Source: JANXLS01 sp035308565
GTDB lineage: Bacteria > Planctomycetota > SZUA-567 > H5-PLA8
Length of the DNA stretch: 64,000 nucleotides
Reading direction: 5' to 3'
Assembly: GCA_035308565.1 (NCBI GenBank)
Contig: DATGGK010000124.1
Coordinates: 13,994 to 77,993, forward strand
Positions 48,887-57,667 of this stretch are shown one piece after another. The position numbers and the translations under genes are program-made. The number at the start of each line of letters is the position of its first letter. The stretch's first letter is position 1. Below the pieces are notes generated by a model. That model saw only the letters and a list, made by a program, of their open reading frames with translations. It had not been told where the DNA came from and made no database searches.

Positions 48887-49393
48887 CTAGTCTTGCTTGG
48901 ACAAGCGGGCGCCGAATTTGATCGCATCTGCTTCGGTCATGAATTCGCCGTTCTTGGTCTTGCCGTACCAGCGGTCGCCTTCCTTGTGGTAGACCTTTGT
49001 GTCCTTGTTGACCCAGACCATGCCCTTTTCCGGCGGAACTTTTGCCGTGGTGTCATCGGTCTTCGTGGTTTTCGCATCAGCTTTCGTGTCGGTCTTTGCA
49101 TCGGTCTTGGCCGCGGCCGCGCCAAACGTAATCTGATCCTTGATCTTGTCCACGGTCTTCTGCGGCACGCCTGCCTTGACCAGATCGTCGGCTGTTTTAT
49201 ACGGCCGGCCGGCGATGATCTTCTTCGAATACGCGTCGCCGATTCCGGGCAATTCCATCAATTCCTTGTCCGTCGCCGAATTTACGTCAACTTTTGCAGC
49301 CGGTTTGTCCGCACCAAGTAGCGAAGTGGACAGCCCCGCCATCAAACCAAAAGCAGCCAACCAAACGAAAAACAACCCACGTTGCGTACGCAT
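48887..49393 (-). CDS. ComEA-like helix-hairpin-helix exported protein
   Basis: A 168-residue protein. A signal peptide (residues 1-27) is followed by a ComEA-type HhH: VDVNSATDKELMELPGIGDA, YSKKIIAGRPYKTADDLVKA. A Lys/Thr/Asp-rich linker leads to a C-terminal domain MVWVNKDTKVYHKEGDRWYG and KTKNGEFMTEADAIKFGARL, which resembles a small exported domain found at the end of other Planctomycetes/Acidobacteria proteins. HhH modules bind DNA non-specifically; a DNA-uptake role is not shown by context. The ATG at 49393 has AAGGAG upstream. Confidence 0.82.
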   Translation of the reverse strand: MRTQRGLFFVWLAAFGLMAGLSTSLLGADKPAAKVDVNSATDKELMELPGIGDAYSKKIIAGRPYKTADDLVKAGVPQKTVDKIKDQITFGAAAAKTDAKTDTKADAKTTKTDDTTAKVPPEKGMVWVNKDTKVYHKEGDRWYGKTKNGEFMTEADAIKFGARLSKQD

Positions 49394-49539
49394 GGCTCTT
49401 TCTCCTTTGTATAAAAATGTGCCGCTCACGCTCCCCGAGCGCAGCGGATGACGCCAACTGAACGTCTTGATTCAGAAAACTTAATGCATTGAATTTACCG
49501 GTTTTTTCCGTTTGGCGCAAGATTAATAAAAATAGGGAC

Positions 49540-49560
49540 GTGCAGGCGGGTCGCCTGCAC
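49540..49560. repeat. GTGCAGGCG palindrome, intergenic copy
   Basis: GTGCAGGCG-GGT-CGCCTGCAC, a perfect 9-bp stem. Related copies are at 54796-54816 (intergenic) and 56940-56959 (inside asnB). No gene is visible in 49394-49659. Confidence 0.7.
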
Positions 49561-49659
49561 CACGGGCTACCACCCCGCAATCGTTTTGGACAAGAACGAC
49601 GCGCGCTCTAAAATCAAGCTGACGCAGCGCCAATAGGCGCAGCGGATTCTGGAGGCCTT

Positions 49660-51351
49660 ATGTCGCAGACGCAAAACGTTCTTCCCCTTCCGCTTCATTC
49701 AGTCGCCGCGCTGCTCGATGAAATCGGCAAGCGCATGGAATTGGTGGGCGAATCGCCGTTCAAAATCCGCGCGTATTACGTGGCCGCCGAAAATCTGGTG
49801 CTCATCACCACACCGCTGGAAGAGCTGATCGCCAAAGGCAAGCTCAAAGAGATTCCGGGCGTCGGGGAAGCCATTGCAGAAAAAATCATCAAGCTGCACA
49901 AAACCGGCACGCACCCTACGCTCGAGTTCCTGCGCGAACAATTCCCCGCGGGCGTGCTCGATCTCTTAAAAATTCCCGGCCTCGGCCCCAAGAAAGCCGC
50001 GGCGCTTTATCAATCGCTGAAAATCTCCAGTCTCGCCGAACTTGAAAGCGCCTGTCGTGACGGGCTGCTGGCCAAAGAGAAAGGCTTCGGCGCAAAATTT
50101 CAGGACAAGATTCTCGAAGGCCTCGCCTTTGAACGCAAGAACGTCGGCCTGCTTCGGATCGACGCCGCCCACGACCGCGCGCGCGCCGCGTGCGAGGCGC
50201 TCAAAAGCCGCGTGCCCTCCTTTAAGGAAGTGCTCGCCGCCGGCTCCGTGCGCCGCGCCTGCGAAGTCGTGGGCGGGCTGGACCTTGTCGCCGTTTGCGA
50301 CTCCGAACCGCCGGAGCCACTCGAATCGAGCGCGGACATCAGCGTGACCATCGCGCTGCCGGAGCGCCTGGGCACCGCGCTGCTTTTCGTGACCGGCAAT
50401 TCGGAGCATGTCAACGCCCTGCGCTCGCGCGCCACCGCTCGCGGTTTGGAGCTGACGCCGGAAGGTTTGCGCCGCGGGAGCGAAGAACTTCCCTGCGCGG
50501 ACGAAGCCGAAATTTACGCCGCGCTGGGCCTGCCGTACATCGAGCCGGAATTGCGCGAAGGTCTCGGTGAAATCGAACGCGCCGAACGCAGCGCGCAACC
50601 ACGCCTGATTGAAGAAAGCGATCTGCGCGGGATTCTGCACTGCCACACCGATTTTTCCGACGGTTCCAACACGCTGGTGCAGATGGCCGAAACTGTGCGC
50701 AAACTCGGCCAGCAGTATTTCGGCGTGTGCGACCATTCGCAAAGTGCCGCGTACGCGCGCGGCATGCGCTTCGAAAAAGTGCGCGCGCAACATCAGCTTG
50801 CCGACGACCTCAATCGCCAATACGAAGGCAAGCGCTTCCGCATTCTCAAAGGCATCGAATCCGACATCCTCGAACACGGCGAACTCGATTATTCCGACGA
50901 GCAGCTTCCGCAGTTCGATTTCATCGTCGCCAGCGTGCACAGCCGCTTTCAGCTTTCGAAGAAAGATCAGACCGCGCGCATTGTAAACGCCGTGAAAAAT
51001 CCATTCACGACGATTCTCGGCCATCCGACTGGCCGGCTGCTGCTTCAGCGCGAGAGCTATGAAGTGGACGTTGACGAGATTCTGAAGGCCTGCGCCGAAC
51101 ATGGCGTCGCCGTCGAAATCAACGCCGACCCGCACCGCCTCGATTTGGATTGGCGCTGGCACGGCCGGGCGCTGGAACTCGGCTGCATGCTTTCCATTAA
51201 TCCGGATGCACATGACACTGGCGGATTTTTGAATCAAAAATGGGGTGTGCTCATCGCGCGCAAAGGCGGCGTGCCCGCCGAGCGGGTTTTGAATTGCCTT
51301 GATCTTCCGGCCATCGATAAGCACTTCGCCGAACGCAGGAAAAAGCGCTAA
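49660..51351 (+). CDS. PolX-family protein with PHP domain; polymerase site degraded
   Basis: A 563-residue PolX. The N-terminal HhH part is intact (EIPGVGEAIAEKIIKLHKTG, LKIPGLGPKKAAALY). The palm begins AAGSVRRACEVVGGLDLVAV, where active PolX has D-x-D after G; here it is G-L-D, so one metal Asp is lost. The following ~35 residues are missing, and the third Asp before LPERLGTALLFVTG appears to be Ser. The C-terminal PHP domain is complete (ILHCHTDFSDGSNTL, VCDHSQSAAYARGM, GHPTGRLL, EINADPHRLDLDW, SINPDAHDTGG). It therefore likely keeps 3' exonuclease/phosphoesterase activity but not polymerisation. GGAGG precedes the ATG. Confidence 0.87.
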   Translation: MSQTQNVLPLPLHSVAALLDEIGKRMELVGESPFKIRAYYVAAENLVLITTPLEELIAKGKLKEIPGVGEAIAEKIIKLHKTGTHPTLEFLREQFPAGVLDLLKIPGLGPKKAAALYQSLKISSLAELESACRDGLLAKEKGFGAKFQDKILEGLAFERKNVGLLRIDAAHDRARAACEALKSRVPSFKEVLAAGSVRRACEVVGGLDLVAVCDSEPPEPLESSADISVTIALPERLGTALLFVTGNSEHVNALRSRATARGLELTPEGLRRGSEELPCADEAEIYAALGLPYIEPELREGLGEIERAERSAQPRLIEESDLRGILHCHTDFSDGSNTLVQMAETVRKLGQQYFGVCDHSQSAAYARGMRFEKVRAQHQLADDLNRQYEGKRFRILKGIESDILEHGELDYSDEQLPQFDFIVASVHSRFQLSKKDQTARIVNAVKNPFTTILGHPTGRLLLQRESYEVDVDEILKACAEHGVAVEINADPHRLDLDWRWHGRALELGCMLSINPDAHDTGGFLNQKWGVLIARKGGVPAERVLNCLDLPAIDKHFAERRKKR

Positions 51352-51484
51352 CTGCCATTCCGGCGTCGCTGCCGTGATTCCGGCGAGAAAACGAATTCCA
51401 CTCCCTTGCCGTCGCGGCCCGCAGCGGGCCTCCCATTTGCTCCCTCTTCTTGCGGAGTACAAGAACGGCGAAAGGAGCTTTCAC

Positions 51485-51640
51485 ATGATTACCCTACTTT
51501 TGTTAATTATTGTGGTCATGATGCTGGCCGGCTCAGCGCCGGTTTGGCCGTACAGCCGCGACTGGGGCTACGGGCCGTCGGGCGGATTGGGTCTGGTGCT
51601 GCTGATCCTGCTCATCCTGTATCTGACTGGGAATCTCTAA
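51485..51640 (+). CDS. Small membrane protein (DUF3309-like)
   Basis: A 51-residue protein with AAAGGAG 8 bases before its ATG. The pattern is MITLLLLIIVVMMLAGSAPV, WPYSRDWGYGPSGGLGLVLL and ILLILYLTGNL. Two hydrophobic helices around a W-x-x-S-x-x-WGYGPSGG loop match the DUF3309 family. The function is unknown. Confidence 0.75.
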   Translation: MITLLLLIIVVMMLAGSAPVWPYSRDWGYGPSGGLGLVLLILLILYLTGNL

Positions 51641-51693
51641 ACACTCACGCCAAGAATAGGAAGGATGATCCGCGGTGAGTTCAGTCACCGCGG

Positions 51694-52884
51694 TCACAAC
51701 CCGAGTCCCGGCTTCACCTCTCCAAATGCATTCACCGCAAATTCCAAATCCGCGCGTGAATGCGCCGCCGAAATCTGCGTGCGAATGCGCGCTTTGCCCT
51801 GCGGCACTACCGGATACGAAAAGCCGATGACGTATACGCCGCGCTCCAGCATCGCGTCGGCAAAGCGCGTCGCCAGCGCGGCGTCGCCCAGCATGATCGG
51901 CACAATCGGATGCGTCCCCGGCAGAATGTTGAATCCGCCGCGCGCCATTTCCGCTCGGAAATACGCGGTGTTTGCTTCAAGCTTATCGCGCAGTTCCGTC
52001 GAACGCGTGAGCAGCTCCAACACTTTCAACGACGCGCCCGCGATGCTCGGCGCCAGCGTGTTCGAAAACAGATACGGCCGCGAACGCTGCCGCAGCAGTT
52101 CGACGATTTCTTTTCGCGCGCCGGTGTAACCGCCGCTCGCGCCGCCCAGCGCTTTGCCGAGCGTTCCCGTGATGATGTCGATGCGCCCCATCACACCGTT
52201 GTGCTCGTGCGTGCCGCGCCCCTTTTTGCCGATGAAACCCACCGCGTGCGAATCGTCCACCATTGTCAGCGCGTTGTATTTGTCCGCCAATTCGCAAATC
52301 CCCGCGAGATTGGCGATGTATCCGTCCATCGAAAAAACGCCGTCGGTCGCGATGAGTTTGAAGCGCGCGTTGTTCGCGTCCGCTTCTTTCAGCTTCGCTT
52401 CGAGGTCCGCCATGTCGCTGTTCTTGTAGCGGTAACGCTGCGCTTTGCACAGGCGAATGCCGTCGATGATGCTGGCATGATTGAGTTCGTCCGAAATCAC
52501 CGCGTCCTGTTCGCCCAGCAGCGTTTCAAACAAGCCGCCGTTGGCATCGAAGCAGGAACTGTACAAAATCGTGTCGTCGGTGCCGAGAAACGCGCTGATT
52601 TTGGATTCGAGTTCCTTGTGAATCGTTTGCGTCCCGCAGATGAAGCGCACTGACGAAAGCCCGTAGCCCCAGCGTTCCAGCGCGTCATGCGCCGCGCGCA
52701 CAATCTCCGGATGCTCGGCCAGCCCCAGATAATTGTTCGCGCACATATTCAGCACGGAACGGCCGTCGCCGACTTTGATGCGCGCGTCCTGCGGCGAGGT
52801 GATGATGCGCTCGCGCTTGTAGGTACCGGCGGCGCGGATGGCGTCGAGTTGTTGAGCGAGATGATTTTTGAATGCGTCGTTCAT
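51694..52884 (-). CDS. kbl: Glycine C-acetyltransferase (2-amino-3-ketobutyrate CoA ligase)
   Basis: A 396-residue PLP enzyme converting 2-amino-3-ketobutyrate and CoA to glycine and acetyl-CoA, in threonine breakdown. It has MCANNYLGLAEHPEIVRAAH, SSVRFICGTQTIHKELE, TMVDDSHAVGFIGKKGRGTH and the PLP Lys in IITGTLGKALGGASGG (~240). The length matches the family. tdh, its usual partner, is not adjacent. It lies 3 bases after larB and is probably co-transcribed. Confidence 0.93.
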   Translation of the reverse strand: MNDAFKNHLAQQLDAIRAAGTYKRERIITSPQDARIKVGDGRSVLNMCANNYLGLAEHPEIVRAAHDALERWGYGLSSVRFICGTQTIHKELESKISAFLGTDDTILYSSCFDANGGLFETLLGEQDAVISDELNHASIIDGIRLCKAQRYRYKNSDMADLEAKLKEADANNARFKLIATDGVFSMDGYIANLAGICELADKYNALTMVDDSHAVGFIGKKGRGTHEHNGVMGRIDIITGTLGKALGGASGGYTGARKEIVELLRQRSRPYLFSNTLAPSIAGASLKVLELLTRSTELRDKLEANTAYFRAEMARGGFNILPGTHPIVPIMLGDAALATRFADAMLERGVYVIGFSYPVVPQGKARIRTQISAAHSRADLEFAVNAFGEVKPGLGL

Positions 52885-52887
52885 GGC

Positions 52888-54684
52888 TTACCGTTTCGTC
52901 TTGCCTTTCTTCGCGATGGGGTGCTTCTGCTTGGGAATCGGAGCGCGCGGATGTGCTGACCGCTCTTCTTCGCGTGCAGGCGGTGGCGGTGGAGGAGGCC
53001 GTGGCGGCTCTTTTAACTCGACCACAACCGGCTTCGCGGCTGCCGCCATAAGCTGCTCGACCGTCCGCTCCAAACGCGCCACCCATTCGCCATCCACGCC
53101 CGCGCTGCCGCTACTTGCGGGCGCAGCAATCTGCCGCGAGGCTGCAGCATTAAGCTCCGCAATCGCGCGGTCCAACAGCGCCGCCTGCTCAGGCGTCGCG
53201 GACGCGGGCCGAGCCGAGCCCGCTTCTTTCTGCTTCACTGAAATCGAGGCCAGTTCCGCGATGGCCCGCTCCAGCCGCGCAAGCTGCTGCGTCTGGTCCG
53301 GGGCGGCGAATTCAATCTTCGGCGCTTCGACCACGACCGGCTTGTTCAGCAGCGCGCTGCAAATATCGGCGAGGTTCTTCGTAGTGCTTTCCAGCCGCGC
53401 GACCCATTCTTTCTGCTCCGCCGTCGTTGCGATTTTCCTTTCATCAAGCTCGCGTTGCCGCGCAGCAACTGTCGCCAACTCCGTAATCGCTTTCTCAAGC
53501 CGCACGACTTGCTCCGCTCCATTTTGCTGAGCGGGATGCGTGATCTCGATGCGCGGCGATTCCACCACCACCGCTTTGTTCGAAATCCCCGCCAGCGACG
53601 CGATCGTCTTCTCCAGCCGCGATACCAGTTCGCTCTGCTCCGTTGCTTTCGTGCTGAGCTTCTTCTCTTCAAGCTCCTTCTGCTTCACCGCAATCGCGGC
53701 GAGTTCCGCAATGGCTTTCTCAAGCCGCGAGACCTGTTCGCTCTGGTTCGGATGCGAAATCTCGATCGTCGGAGATTCCACTACGACTGGCCGCTGCGCC
53801 ATCGTGGTGAGTTGATTGACGGCTTTCTCAAGCCGCTCAAGCTGCGTGTCCCGTGCGGCGGATTTTTCGGCGTTCGCGTCTTCAGCACTGGCACTTTCAA
53901 CCGCCGCCGGCGCTTCGGGCGCGATGATCGGGTAGTCGCGGTCTGCCACCATTCTGAGCGCGCACATTGCCGCGCCAAAACCGTTGTCGATGTTCACCAC
54001 CGTCACGCCTGCTGAGCACGTGTTCAACATGCCCAACAGCGCCGCCAAGCCGTTGAAACTCGCGCCGTATCCGATGCTGCTGGGCACCGCAATCACCGGG
54101 CACGCCACCAGCCCGCCGATCACGCTCGGCAACGCGCCTTCCATGCCCGCCACGCAAATAATCGCCGCCGCCTGCCGCAACTGCGGCAGCGCCGCCAGCA
54201 CGCGGTGCAGCCCAGCCACGCCCACATCGAAATTGTGAAATGCATCGCAGCCAAATGCGCGCAGCGTCTCCAGCGCTTCTTCAGCCACGGGAATATCGCT
54301 GGTCCCCGCCGTCACGACCACGACCGAGCCGCGCGTCGTCATCCGGAGCGGCCCGCCCACGCGCACGATCCCGCCGCGCGCGTTGACGTACGCGTTCGGG
54401 TAGCGCTCGCGCACCGCGTCGATGTGCCGCTTCTCCGCGCGTGTGCACAACATCAGCGGCCCAAGGCGCATGCCTTCCTCGACAATGCGCATGACGTCCC
54501 GCGGTTCCTTGCCGCGGCACAGCACCACTTCCGCAAAGCCGCAGCGCAGCGGACGGTGGTTGTCGATCTTCGCGTCGCCGATGTCAGTGAAAGGAAGTTC
54601 AGCCAGTTGAGTAAAGGCCTCGTCCACCGCGCGCGTTCCGGCTTTGACAGCCTCCAGCAATTCTCGAATCTGTTCCGGTTGCAT
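52888..54684 (-). CDS. larB: LarB-like nickel-pincer cofactor enzyme with long repetitive C-terminal extension
   Basis: Residues 1-255 are a normal LarB (AIR-carboxylase-like): LPFTDIGDAKIDNHRPLRCG, FAEVVLCRGKEPRDVMRIVE, TAGTSDIPVAEEALETLRAF, ICVAGMEGALPSVIGGLVAC and IDNGFGAAMCALRM. LarB carboxylates nicotinic acid adenine dinucleotide for the lactate racemase cofactor. Usual length is ~250, but this one has 598. Residues ~260-560 consist of repeated coiled-coil-like units (RLEKAIAELA) alternating with VVVESP-x-IEI-x-HP segments, four in all. A Pro-rich and basic tail ends it (PPPPPPPAREEERS). larC and larE are not in view. It is upstream of kbl. Confidence 0.85.
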   Translation of the reverse strand: MQPEQIRELLEAVKAGTRAVDEAFTQLAELPFTDIGDAKIDNHRPLRCGFAEVVLCRGKEPRDVMRIVEEGMRLGPLMLCTRAEKRHIDAVRERYPNAYVNARGGIVRVGGPLRMTTRGSVVVVTAGTSDIPVAEEALETLRAFGCDAFHNFDVGVAGLHRVLAALPQLRQAAAIICVAGMEGALPSVIGGLVACPVIAVPSSIGYGASFNGLAALLGMLNTCSAGVTVVNIDNGFGAAMCALRMVADRDYPIIAPEAPAAVESASAEDANAEKSAARDTQLERLEKAVNQLTTMAQRPVVVESPTIEISHPNQSEQVSRLEKAIAELAAIAVKQKELEEKKLSTKATEQSELVSRLEKTIASLAGISNKAVVVESPRIEITHPAQQNGAEQVVRLEKAITELATVAARQRELDERKIATTAEQKEWVARLESTTKNLADICSALLNKPVVVEAPKIEFAAPDQTQQLARLERAIAELASISVKQKEAGSARPASATPEQAALLDRAIAELNAAASRQIAAPASSGSAGVDGEWVARLERTVEQLMAAAAKPVVVELKEPPRPPPPPPPAREEERSAHPRAPIPKQKHPIAKKGKTKR

Positions 54685-54741
54685 GATGAGCCTGTTTTAA
54701 CGGCTCATTCGACTTTTGCCATTTGCGATTTTGCGGCCCGT

Positions 54742-54816
54742 GTACCGCCGGCGTCCCGCCGGCCCGTTTCTGCGAGCGAAGCGAGCACTCCCGTGGTGCA
54801 GGCGTCCCGCCTGCAC
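54742..54816. repeat. Two short palindromes between larB and coaX
   Basis: GTACCGCCGGCGTCCCGCCG (54742-) and GTGCAGGCGTCCCGCCTGCA (54796-) share the same layout, arms around TCC. The first has a copy in the gene at 1179; the second has copies at 49540 and in asnB at 56940. The 159-base gap contains nothing else. Confidence 0.7.
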
Positions 54817-54843
54817 GCGTTTCGCGAAGCGAAACGAAGCTTT

Positions 54844-55662
54844 TCATTCCTGCGCCGCCTTGCACGCCGCAAACAACCCGCGATGCACCAGCGTCGGCTG
54901 ATACACAATGTCGAACGCCGTCCCGCCGCTGCGCCGCAGCGCTTCGATCAAAAATCCCGCGCCGCCGCCGGTGAACGCCACGCGCGCCTGCGCGCCCAGC
55001 ATCGAACGCTGCCCCTCGATCATCGCCAGCAAGCCCGACGCTTGCAGCGCCAGCACGCCGAAGAGCATCGCCTGCTCCGTGCTGCGACCGATGAAATCGA
55101 AGCCGCTTTTTTCGAACGCGCCGCTCTTCAAATCCGGTAATTGCGCCGTGCCCTGATTGAGCGATTTCAAACTCAGCGCCGCCCCCGGAAAAATCAGCCC
55201 GCCTTCAAAGCGCGGCAGCCGCTCACCGCGCGCTGGCGTCACCGCGTTGCATGTCACGGCCGTGCCCGCATCGACCACGATCCACGGCACTTCGTCGTCC
55301 AAATCCAGCGCACCGAGCGCCGCCGCGAGCCGATCATCGCCGACACGCTCCGCGGGCAGCGGCACGATTTCAATCCGCGGCGGCAAATCCGTGCGGAAGC
55401 AGAGTGCTTTGCGCCCCAGCACGCTCAGGTCATTGAGCAATTTGCTGGTGCACTGTTTGACCACGCTGCCAATCACAATCTCCTGCGCAGCCACCGCGTG
55501 CTTCGCCACAAGCTGCATCGATTTGAAATCGCTCTGCCACTCCAGTGTTTCGCCCGGCTCGCCGTCAAACGACCATCCCGTCGCAGACGTGTGCGTGTTG
55601 CCGATGTTGATCGTGATCAAATCGGGCGGAGGCGGGGGTGTTCCGGGAAATTCACTGCTCAT
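54844..55662 (-). CDS. coaX: Type III pantothenate kinase
   Basis: Phosphorylates pantothenate in CoA synthesis; uses a monovalent cation and has high ATP Km. The 272-residue ASKHA fold shows ITINIGNTHTSATGW (P-loop-like, usual DIGNT changed to NIGNT), PAERVGDDRLAAALGA, IVVDAGTAVTCNAV and FEGGLIFPGAALSLKSL. The change of the first Asp to Asn at residue ~18 is notable because that Asp binds metal/phosphate in characterised CoaX. It is 36 bases downstream of asnB. Confidence 0.85.
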   Translation of the reverse strand: MSSEFPGTPPPPPDLITINIGNTHTSATGWSFDGEPGETLEWQSDFKSMQLVAKHAVAAQEIVIGSVVKQCTSKLLNDLSVLGRKALCFRTDLPPRIEIVPLPAERVGDDRLAAALGALDLDDEVPWIVVDAGTAVTCNAVTPARGERLPRFEGGLIFPGAALSLKSLNQGTAQLPDLKSGAFEKSGFDFIGRSTEQAMLFGVLALQASGLLAMIEGQRSMLGAQARVAFTGGGAGFLIEALRRSGGTAFDIVYQPTLVHRGLFAACKAAQE

Positions 55663-55698
55663 AACTTGAAACCTGAAACATGAATTTTGAAACGATCG

Positions 55699-57639
55699 TC
55701 ACGGTCTTTTCTCCGGCGCGCTTCCTGAAAGAAAAATCCTATGCCACACTTCAGCCGCCAGCAGCGCATACAACCGCTCGCCGTGCTGCGCCGTGCCACT
55801 TTGGTGCTCGTTCCACAACTTCTCCCAATAGCGCGGCCTGAATATCTTATCGGCGGCGCAGCGCGAAGATTCAAAGAGATTCAGCGCCTCATTTTGAAGC
55901 GGCCCGCGGAACCAGTCGTCCAGAGGCACGCCAAACCCGCGCTTGCGAGCGCCGGCGACTTGCGCCGGCAAAGTACGCTCCGCCGCGGCGCGCAACAGCG
56001 GCTTGGTTTGACGTCCCGGCAATCGAATTTTATCCGGCAGCGAGAGCGACCAGTTGAGCAGATCGACATCCAGAAACGGTGAGCGCACTTCAACGCCGTG
56101 CGCCATCGACATGCGATCGACCTTGTGCAGCACGTCGCCGGGCAGGTACGTGTGCAAATCCGCGTGCTGCAACGCGCCCGGCTTCGTGCTGAAACTTCCC
56201 GGCGCGTGCTCGACGCCCGGATACATCGCTTCGCGCGCGCGCAGCAGCGCGCCTTCCAATTCCTCGCGCGCGTCGCAGCCGTCCGTCGCCTCGCGCATCG
56301 CCTCGCCGTACAAATCCGTGCGCTGTTCCGCGCTGAAAAGCTCCATCGCCGCCACATACGGATGATGCTTCGACGCCTCCATCGCGCGGCATTTCTCCAG
56401 CCAGCGCAGCATCCGGTCCCACCCGCTGCGCGACGCCGCGGGATAACGCCACTTCGCGTATCGCAACGCCAGCGCGCGAAAGACGCGGGGCGTGCGTTTA
56501 TAACGCTCGAGCAATTGCATGCCCACGTAGCGGTCGTAGCCCGCGAACGCCTCATCGCCGCCATCCCCGCTGAGCGCCACGGTCGCGTGCGGTTTCGTCT
56601 TTTTGGCGAGCACATAAACCGGCAAACACGAGCTGTCGAAAAATGGCTCGTCCGCATGCCACACCACTTGCGGCAACAATTTGAACACGTCCGCGGGTAT
56701 TTCGAAGCATTCCAGCGGCGATTTTAAATGCGCTGCCGTCGCGCGCGCCAGGTCACGTTCATCGTATTCCGCCTGCGAAAATCCCGCGCAAAACGAGGGG
56801 TGCGCACCGTCAGCTTGCGACAATACCATCCCCGAATCGATCCCGCCCGAAAGCCAGAACCCCAGCGGCACGTCTGATATCAAGCGCCGCTGCGTCGCAG
56901 CTTTAAGCCGCTCCAGCGTCTGCGCCTCCGCGGCTTGTGGTGCAGGCGGCCCGCCTGCGACCTCGCGCGATAAGTTCCACCAGCGCTTGTAGGAAAGCTC
57001 ACCGTCCTTCGCCCACGCGCAATGCCCCGGCGGAAGCTTCTCCACATCCTTGAACCCGCTGCGCGGCGCCGGCACATAGCGGTAAGTGAGCGCTTGATCC
57101 AGCGCAACAAAATCAAGCTCGCGTTCGACGCCCATCGCGAACAGCGCCTTTGCTTCGCTCGCAAAAGCGATGCATCCGCCGCGCTCGGCAAAATACAGCG
57201 GCTTGACGCCGATCGGATCGCGCGCCAGAAACAGTTCGCGCTTGCGCGCATCCCACATCGCAAACGCAAACATCCCACGTAGCCACGGCAGCATCGCCGC
57301 GCCGCATTCTTCGAATAGATGCAGCAGCACTTCCGTGTCCGATTGCGATTTGAAGGTGCGCCCGCGCGACAGAAGTTCCGCACGCAATTCGCGGTGGTTG
57401 TAAATCTCGCCGTTAAAAACCACGCGCAGCGAGCCGTCTTCATTGGTCATGGGCTGATCGCCGGCTGGCGACAAGTCGATGATCTTCAGGCGCCGGAAAC
57501 CGAGCGCAATCTGTCCGTCACGCCAGAACCCGGATGAATCCGGCCCGCGGTGCGCCAGCACGCCCGCCGCACGCGCCACATTCGGCGCATCGGTTTCGCT
57601 CAATCCGTCCCAGCGCAGCAGCCCCGCGAATCCGCACAT
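55699..57639 (-). CDS. asnB: Asparagine synthase (glutamine-hydrolysing)
   Basis: A 646-residue AsnB. Cys2 of the glutaminase starts MCGFAGLLRW; LAHRGPDSSGFW, VVFNGEIYNHRELR follow. The synthetase part has FWLSGGIDSG (ATP PP-loop), ALSGDGGDEAFAGYDRYVG and LPGDVLHKVDRMSMAHGVEV. It makes Asn from Asp, Gln and ATP, or amidates a related acid in surface-polymer clusters. A palindrome (56940-56959) inside encodes VAGGPPAPQ near residue ~230. It lies in a run of five genes from 60193 to 54844 with gaps of 12-36 bases. Confidence 0.92.
   Translation of the reverse strand: MCGFAGLLRWDGLSETDAPNVARAAGVLAHRGPDSSGFWRDGQIALGFRRLKIIDLSPAGDQPMTNEDGSLRVVFNGEIYNHRELRAELLSRGRTFKSQSDTEVLLHLFEECGAAMLPWLRGMFAFAMWDARKRELFLARDPIGVKPLYFAERGGCIAFASEAKALFAMGVERELDFVALDQALTYRYVPAPRSGFKDVEKLPPGHCAWAKDGELSYKRWWNLSREVAGGPPAPQAAEAQTLERLKAATQRRLISDVPLGFWLSGGIDSGMVLSQADGAHPSFCAGFSQAEYDERDLARATAAHLKSPLECFEIPADVFKLLPQVVWHADEPFFDSSCLPVYVLAKKTKPHATVALSGDGGDEAFAGYDRYVGMQLLERYKRTPRVFRALALRYAKWRYPAASRSGWDRMLRWLEKCRAMEASKHHPYVAAMELFSAEQRTDLYGEAMREATDGCDAREELEGALLRAREAMYPGVEHAPGSFSTKPGALQHADLHTYLPGDVLHKVDRMSMAHGVEVRSPFLDVDLLNWSLSLPDKIRLPGRQTKPLLRAAAERTLPAQVAGARKRGFGVPLDDWFRGPLQNEALNLFESSRCAADKIFRPRYWEKLWNEHQSGTAQHGERLYALLAAEVWHRIFLSGSAPEKRP
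56940..56959. repeat. GTGCAGGCG palindrome within asnB
   Basis: TGCAGGCGG-CCCGCCTGC-type palindrome, like 49540 and 54796. It is in frame within the loop between the two AsnB domains. Confidence 0.65.
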
Positions 57640-57667
57640 GATGCGGACAGTATCGAAAGAATGTGCG

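Noticed and set aside
49966..51462. Minus-strand frame opposite the PolX gene
   Set aside because: Shadow; PolX motifs are on the plus strand.
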